From Brevipalpus yothersi (taxonomy: Eukaryota; Arthropoda; Arachnida; Trombidiformes; Tenuipalpidae), in NCBI GenBank assembly GCA_003956705.1, contig QZCP01000528.1:12442-24450 (forward strand): a stretch of DNA of 12,009 nucleotides, given 5' to 3'. Below are positions 7,599-12,009 of the stretch, piece after piece (position 1 is the stretch's first letter; every line of letters starts with the position of its first letter). The position numbers were made by a program, and so were the translations under genes. The notes beneath the pieces were generated by a model that was not told the DNA's origin, ran no database searches, and saw only the letters and a list, made by a program, of their open reading frames with translations.

Positions 7599-9227
7599 TC
7601 TGGACTCTTATTGAATTTTGATCACGAGGTACCTTAACCCAGAATCTTCTGAGCCTAACAGGGAACTCTCTTTGGTGAATCACGTTCGCACATGTGAGAA
7701 CAAGAAGGAATTCGTAATGGTTATTTTTCAATCTTCTTGATCAAAATCTTTCTTCAACTTTACCTTTATTTTTTGCGTGTGGTTTACATTTTATTATATA
7801 TCATGCTTTTAATTGACTTTGTGATATTATTCTAGTTAAAAATGAATAATGGAGTGAAGTATCTATGGGTACATCAAAGCAATCCCTCCTTCCTACTGTT
7901 TTTTGTCAACATGGAGTTCACTTAGAAAATATTTTGTCTATTGCTTTATCATCTTCATGATTTGAGGAAAAATTGTTAAATCCTAATCAAGCTTCTTATT
8001 GGCTGTTCTTCCAATCATGATTATATTTACTGATATTTTTAGTCCAAAAATTAATGTTCACTCAATGAAATTGAGTTCCAAACTCGATTGTTAAATGGGT
8101 ATGAGAATTTTGCTCCAGCATCACAGTTTTATTCACTATCATTTCCAATCAAATGTCTTATGTTATCGAATAGTTTTTGCTTCCTGGTACTCTTTTGTCC
8201 AATCTCTCATTTATCAAGATATTTTCTGAATAATTTTTTCAAAATTTTCGCATTTTACAATGTTCACCAATCAAAGATGCTTTAGATATGTTCCAAAATT
8301 GTTTTTATGGAATGGAATTTCATGAGAAATTTTTCTTGCAACAATTCCACCACTTTTCGGCTCAAATTTTGATCAAATAAAAAACATGAGGTCAAGGAAC
8401 CTTCTTCATTCAGAAATTTACATCATCCAAGATCCCTAGATAGTTGAGAATATTAGCTGTACATCAAGAATTTACTCTACCAGAGTTATCACAAGTATCT
8501 TTCATCCAGCTCGGAAAATTTTTCCCACCAAAACCATGTAATCAGATGTATAATTCATCGAAACGTGAGTGTCTAAAATCTAAATGAGTATCTTAATTCA
8601 GAGTAACAAAATAATTCCCCCACTCGTTGAGTCTGGACATTCATTAAGCTCTCCCAATGGATCAAATAAATGATTGATTGGACTCGAGAGTATTTAGCTA
8701 TTTCCCGATAATTCTTACATGTGAGGTGAGAGTAACAAGTTCAGATCTCGAATAGGCAATATAACTTTATCTCTTTCAATAGATTATATTATCATGATAA
8801 AAACCATCGTGACTATAAGTTCTCTCGAAGAGAATTGATATTCTTGACAGGCCAATCGATAACACTCGGATAATGATTTATTTCAGATTCTGTTACCATG
8901 AAGAGCCTTTCGCTCTGTACTTTTGGATGATACATTCAGTTAACATCGAATATGGTAATGTTGAGAGGTAATTTGTGGACAAATATGTATCCAATGAATA
9001 TTTCAAAAAAAATTCCATGAAATGCAGGGTTCAAATACTTTCTTTGAATAATTCTGTATCTTGTGAATATTCAAATTGGTGGATGCATTCAATATAACCG
9101 GTGAATGTAATTTGATAGTGTTTGATGAACAAGGAAAATACATTCTTTCTGTGTTTTCATTAATGATTGTGAATCATTGATGGATACAATGTTTTCCACA
9201 TCATATTTAATTAAATGAAACGACACA
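7599..9227. other. 1.6 kb without a recognisable gene, incl. BIN3 3' UTR and LRR gene promoter
   Basis: AT-rich sequence between BIN3 and the LRR gene. The left part must include the BIN3 3' UTR; an AATAAA occurs near 8375, and no closer exact hexamer was found. Short open frames on both strands lack recognisable domains and look random. An imperfect palindrome centred on CACATGTG lies at 7684-7701. I see no tRNA and no transposon ends. Confidence 0.5.
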
Positions 9228-10380
9228 ATGTTCACAGTGTCAAAAATATTATGTCCATTTGCTATTGTGTGTTTCACCAAACAATATTTGAATGAACAAG
9301 GATGCCCGAAACCATGTCAATGCTACGAATCCATGGAAAGTATGTTGTCCCATCACACTAATTTAAATAAAAATTAATTAATACTGTTCCATACCAACAC
9401 GTCTCATACACACCTGTAAAATTAATTCACTACCATTCAGATTCAATGAGTGCTATTTGTGGGCCTATCTCATTCAAGGATGTCCAAAATTTGAGTCTAC
9501 ACACCTTGGCCCTTGCAAATATAACATTTGACGATCGTGTGCTGATCGGTGATGAGCTGAATAGTGTTCAATTTGAACATCTGTCCATTGAAAGTTGTGG
9601 TGGAACTCCTCAGGTGACAAGTGATCGTCCCAATCGTTTGAGAACAGCATCTGATCAAATAGTAACCAAACATCGATCATTGACTATCACAAATTCTCGA
9701 AATATTTTCGATTGGAAATGGTCTCCATTCGAATTTCAGCATGTGTATATTGAATCTGGTCGACTGTATGCATTCCAGAGGCCAATATTGAGTCGAAAAT
9801 TTGTTGATAAAGTGATTGGATCCCAAGTGAAATCATTGGCAATAATTGATTGCAAATTGACTGCAATTGATAATGGTGCATTCGGTAGATTGATTTTCAT
9901 AAAATCATTACGCTTGAATCGAAACAAGTTGAAAGAAATTAAATCAACCCAATTTGCTGACCATCATCTTCAACTGAAACAAATTGATTTGAGTGATAAT
10001 TTGATTGAAACAATTGCTACCAGCCTTTTCGATCAATTTCCATCTCTCCAAGAGCTCAATTTATCCAATAATAGGCTGGTAAAGCTTGATTGGCTGAGGC
10101 CAGTCTTGAAGCAGCTTAATTTTATAGACTTGACAGGTTCGTCAAACCATGACAACCAATAGAATTGATGAATTTTTCTATATTTTCCCCAGGAATTCTT
10201 ATTGGCATATTTTTCTTCTCTCCTCCAGATAATCCAATTGATTGTAAAACAATGTGTTGGTATTCATCACCAGAATCAGCACCTCATCCAGCTATTCTGG
10301 ACATTACCGAATGTGTGTACCGACAAAATCGTTTGCCACTTTATGAGTTTGATGCAAAAGAATTTGACTGTGGACACTGA
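9228..10380 (+). CDS. secreted leucine-rich-repeat protein with LRRNT and LRRCT caps
   Basis: Three coding exons, 9228-9339, 9441-10136 and 10229-10380, joined in phase 1 across introns of 101 and 92 nt (donors GAAA|GTATGT and ACAG|GTTCGT; acceptors ending ATTCAG and CTCCAG), give 319 residues. A weak signal peptide (hydrophobic core about residues 7-16) is followed by a cysteine-rich N-cap, CPKPCQC near 26-32 with a further Cys at 44. Residues about 60-165 are divergent, with degenerate repeats. Four clearer LRRs follow at about 167-190, 191-215, 216-239 and 240-262, then LTDNPIDC opening an LRRCT cap with Cys at 275, 279, 298 and 317. Several N-x-S/T sequons fit an extracellular protein. 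There is no membrane anchor. The layout resembles the arthropod family often labelled oplophorus-luciferin 2-monooxygenase non-catalytic subunit-like, but that name implies no function here. ATG at 9228 follows an in-frame stop at 9216; an upstream exon remains possible. Confidence 0.82.
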
Positions 10381-10386
10381 AAGAGA

Positions 10387-10392
10387 AATAAA
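10387..10392 (+). terminator. candidate poly(A) signal of the LRR gene
   Basis: AATAAA only 6 nt after the stop codon, followed by a GA tract. Further AATAAA hexamers at 10558-10563 and near 10643 are alternatives giving a more usual 3' UTR length. Confidence 0.4.
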
Positions 10393-11920
10393 AAGAGAGA
10401 GAGAGAGAGGAATTCCACTTGATAATTAGAATTGATTATAATCACTAGTCCATAGGTGATGGTAACAATGAGAAAAAGTTTCTATTTTTTTCTGGTGAAA
10501 ACAGAAAATTTAACAACACTATAGAACAAATAGTATGCACACACATAATACACGCCGAATAAAGAGACTGAATACAAGTCGAAAAGGCATATTTTGAAAA
10601 GATTTCCTGAATTCATTCAAATTTTTTTTTTCACTCAATAGACAATAAATTCTTTGTGTGTATACATTTTTTGATCTTCTTGTGTCACCCAAATATATTT
10701 TTTTCTTCCTCAACCCCTATAAAGCACCATGAGTTTATGTATCATAGACACATCATATACAAAAAAAGGAAGAAGAAAAAATTTTTTCAACCATTCATTG
10801 ACACACATTTAATTTCACTGTTTTACTTGAAAAAAGAAAAATTTGAAAAAAGAATTGTTACTCTTTTCTAACATTATTATCATTATTGTTGTTGTTGCTG
10901 CTGATGCTGTCAAATTCTGAGAAAGTGATATACAAGCTAGCCATTATCATTGCGATCATTCAGCAGCCTTGGAATAAACAAAAAGATTCACATGCAATTA
11001 TACAATAGAAAAATAATTAGAACACAAACTCATCGAAATGCGTGTATGAGATCATGAGTGACGATATTCTGGCGAGACGGATGATGGATCGACTTCTCCG
11101 TAAACAACAGTCAAGACAGTGATCTTTGACCGAAGACCTTAACATCTCTGTGTGAATATGTATGTACAGTCTGTATAGTCTTTTTTTGGTCCTAGCCTAT
11201 TTCGGTACCCATTGAGAGCTGACTACAGATTGCCAGTGGAGATAAGTGTTACCCAGTATCACCCACACGCTGGCAAGATGAAGTGTATATGATGTATATA
11301 TATACACACACTCATGTGTTTGCTGGAATATGTCCATGAACACATGAATATCTCAATCATCAGATGATTGCATGATAGCTAGTGGGAGCATATGGAAGAG
11401 AGAGGTAGAGGGGTTGAAGAATTGAAAAATCTGTAGAGGGTAAAAAAATTCAGTTCATATTATGAATTTCAATTAAGATTTTGAGTATATTCTTCGAAAA
11501 TGATGCGGATGATGACGGTGATCACCTCTGATACACATGGATGAAAAAGCGTGTGAAGTCGTGATAATCTTAGAGCCTGAAGTGTGGAGAGAGAAAAAGA
11601 GAGAGAAAATATGAGTGTAAAACTTTCTCTCCATCTTCCATCAACATGAATATCTCATGATTGGAATATATCGTGATACAAGGGCCTCTTGCATTTTTTT
11701 TCAATCAAGCTGCTATACACTATGTGCACCAGTAAACCCAATGCCAAGTCATCGAAAATTTGCAACAGCAGCCTTTTTTCTGGATCGGGTTGTTTCCATC
11801 TTTGGCCTGAGAATTAGGAGAGCCATCGGTGGAAGGAAAGAGAGAGAGAAGAGCTTGTGAACCCGATGCCAGAGGCCAAAAAGAACGAGAAAAACAGCCA
11901 AACTCATAGAGAAAGAGATT

Positions 11921-11921
<1 letters not shown>
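10393..11921. other. 1.5 kb without a supported gene
   Basis: This holds the LRR gene 3' UTR and then intergenic sequence. A stretch at about 11040-11280 looks less AT-rich and more complex than its surroundings and contains short open frames on both strands (22 codons plus at 11054-11122; 42 codons minus at 11145-11017), neither with a recognisable domain. Three inverted repeats lie at 11230-11370. GA-rich sequence increases from about 11580 to the right end. A gene beginning to the right, with its promoter here, is possible but not shown. Confidence 0.4.
11230..11370. repeat. cluster of three inverted repeats
   Basis: First, TTGCCAG at 11230-11236 pairs with CTGGCAA at 11270-11276, enclosing an inner near-perfect arm pair around 11246-11262. 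Second, TCATGTGTT at 11312-11320 pairs with AACACATGA at 11339-11347 across an 18-nt loop. Third, CAATCATC at 11354-11361 pairs with GATGATTG at 11363-11370 across one base. No gene explains them. Confidence 0.6.

Positions 11922-12009
<88 letters not shown>
11922..12009. repeat. (AG)n microsatellite at right end
   Basis: Uninterrupted AG repeat, 88 nt, running to the end of the window and preceded by scattered shorter GA runs from about 11580. Its true length is unknown because the window ends inside it. Confidence 0.97.

Noticed and set aside
8088..8285. 65-codon plus-strand Phe/Leu-rich frame
   Set aside because: Composition is that of AT-rich intergenic DNA; no domain and no splice context.
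11657..11860. 67-codon plus-strand frame near the right end
   Set aside because: No recognisable domain, ends in GA-repeat-encoded Lys/Glu/Arg, no poly(A) signal seen.
1..12009. A homeobox exon, Hox microRNA (mir-10 or mir-993), transposon or CRISPR array
   Set aside because: I looked for the WFQNRR-coding motif and the mir-10 and mir-993 seeds on both strands and for terminal repeats, and found none.

Overview
This window is eukaryotic nuclear DNA. It is AT-rich, its genes are split by short introns (70 to 336 nt) with GT..AG borders, AATAAA signals follow two of the genes, and every recognisable product is an animal protein. The presence of Deformed- and labial-type Hox exons, short introns and arthropod-like protein sequences points to an arthropod. 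A compact chelicerate such as a mite is my best guess, but that is inference. Both ends run into (GA)n microsatellite, so this may be a whole contig that stopped at simple repeats.

Layout, left to right. Positions 1-2000 hold two Hox first exons on the minus strand: a labial/Hox1 exon (420-900) and, only 257 nt upstream of it in transcription order, a Deformed/Hox4 exon (1158-1953). Each ends at a good splice donor just after its hexapeptide motif. Neither homeobox exon is in the window, so the labial exon lies inside the Deformed intron as the sequence stands. A CT-rich spacer of about 1.2 kb separates Deformed from divergent MED8 (3188-3940, plus), a Mediator head-module subunit. MED8 converges on BPNT2/IMPAD1 (4173-5349, minus, two exons), a Golgi 3'-phosphoadenosine 5'-phosphate phosphatase. 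A second divergent spacer (about 1.1 kb) leads to BIN3 (6450-7598, plus), a BAR-domain protein whose first coding exon is only 8 nt. After 1.6 kb without a recognisable gene comes a three-exon gene for a small secreted leucine-rich-repeat protein (9228-10380, plus). The last 1.6 kb has no gene I can support, but it contains a cluster of inverted repeats and more GA-rich sequence.

The genes are not a functional pathway. Lab and Dfd are anterior patterning transcription factors from the same cluster. MED8, BPNT2 and BIN3 are housekeeping-type genes that sit where the next Hox gene would be expected, which suggests a broken or rearranged Hox cluster. Exon joins for BPNT2, BIN3 and the LRR gene were worked out by hand from splice signals and reading-frame phase, and all are phase-consistent.
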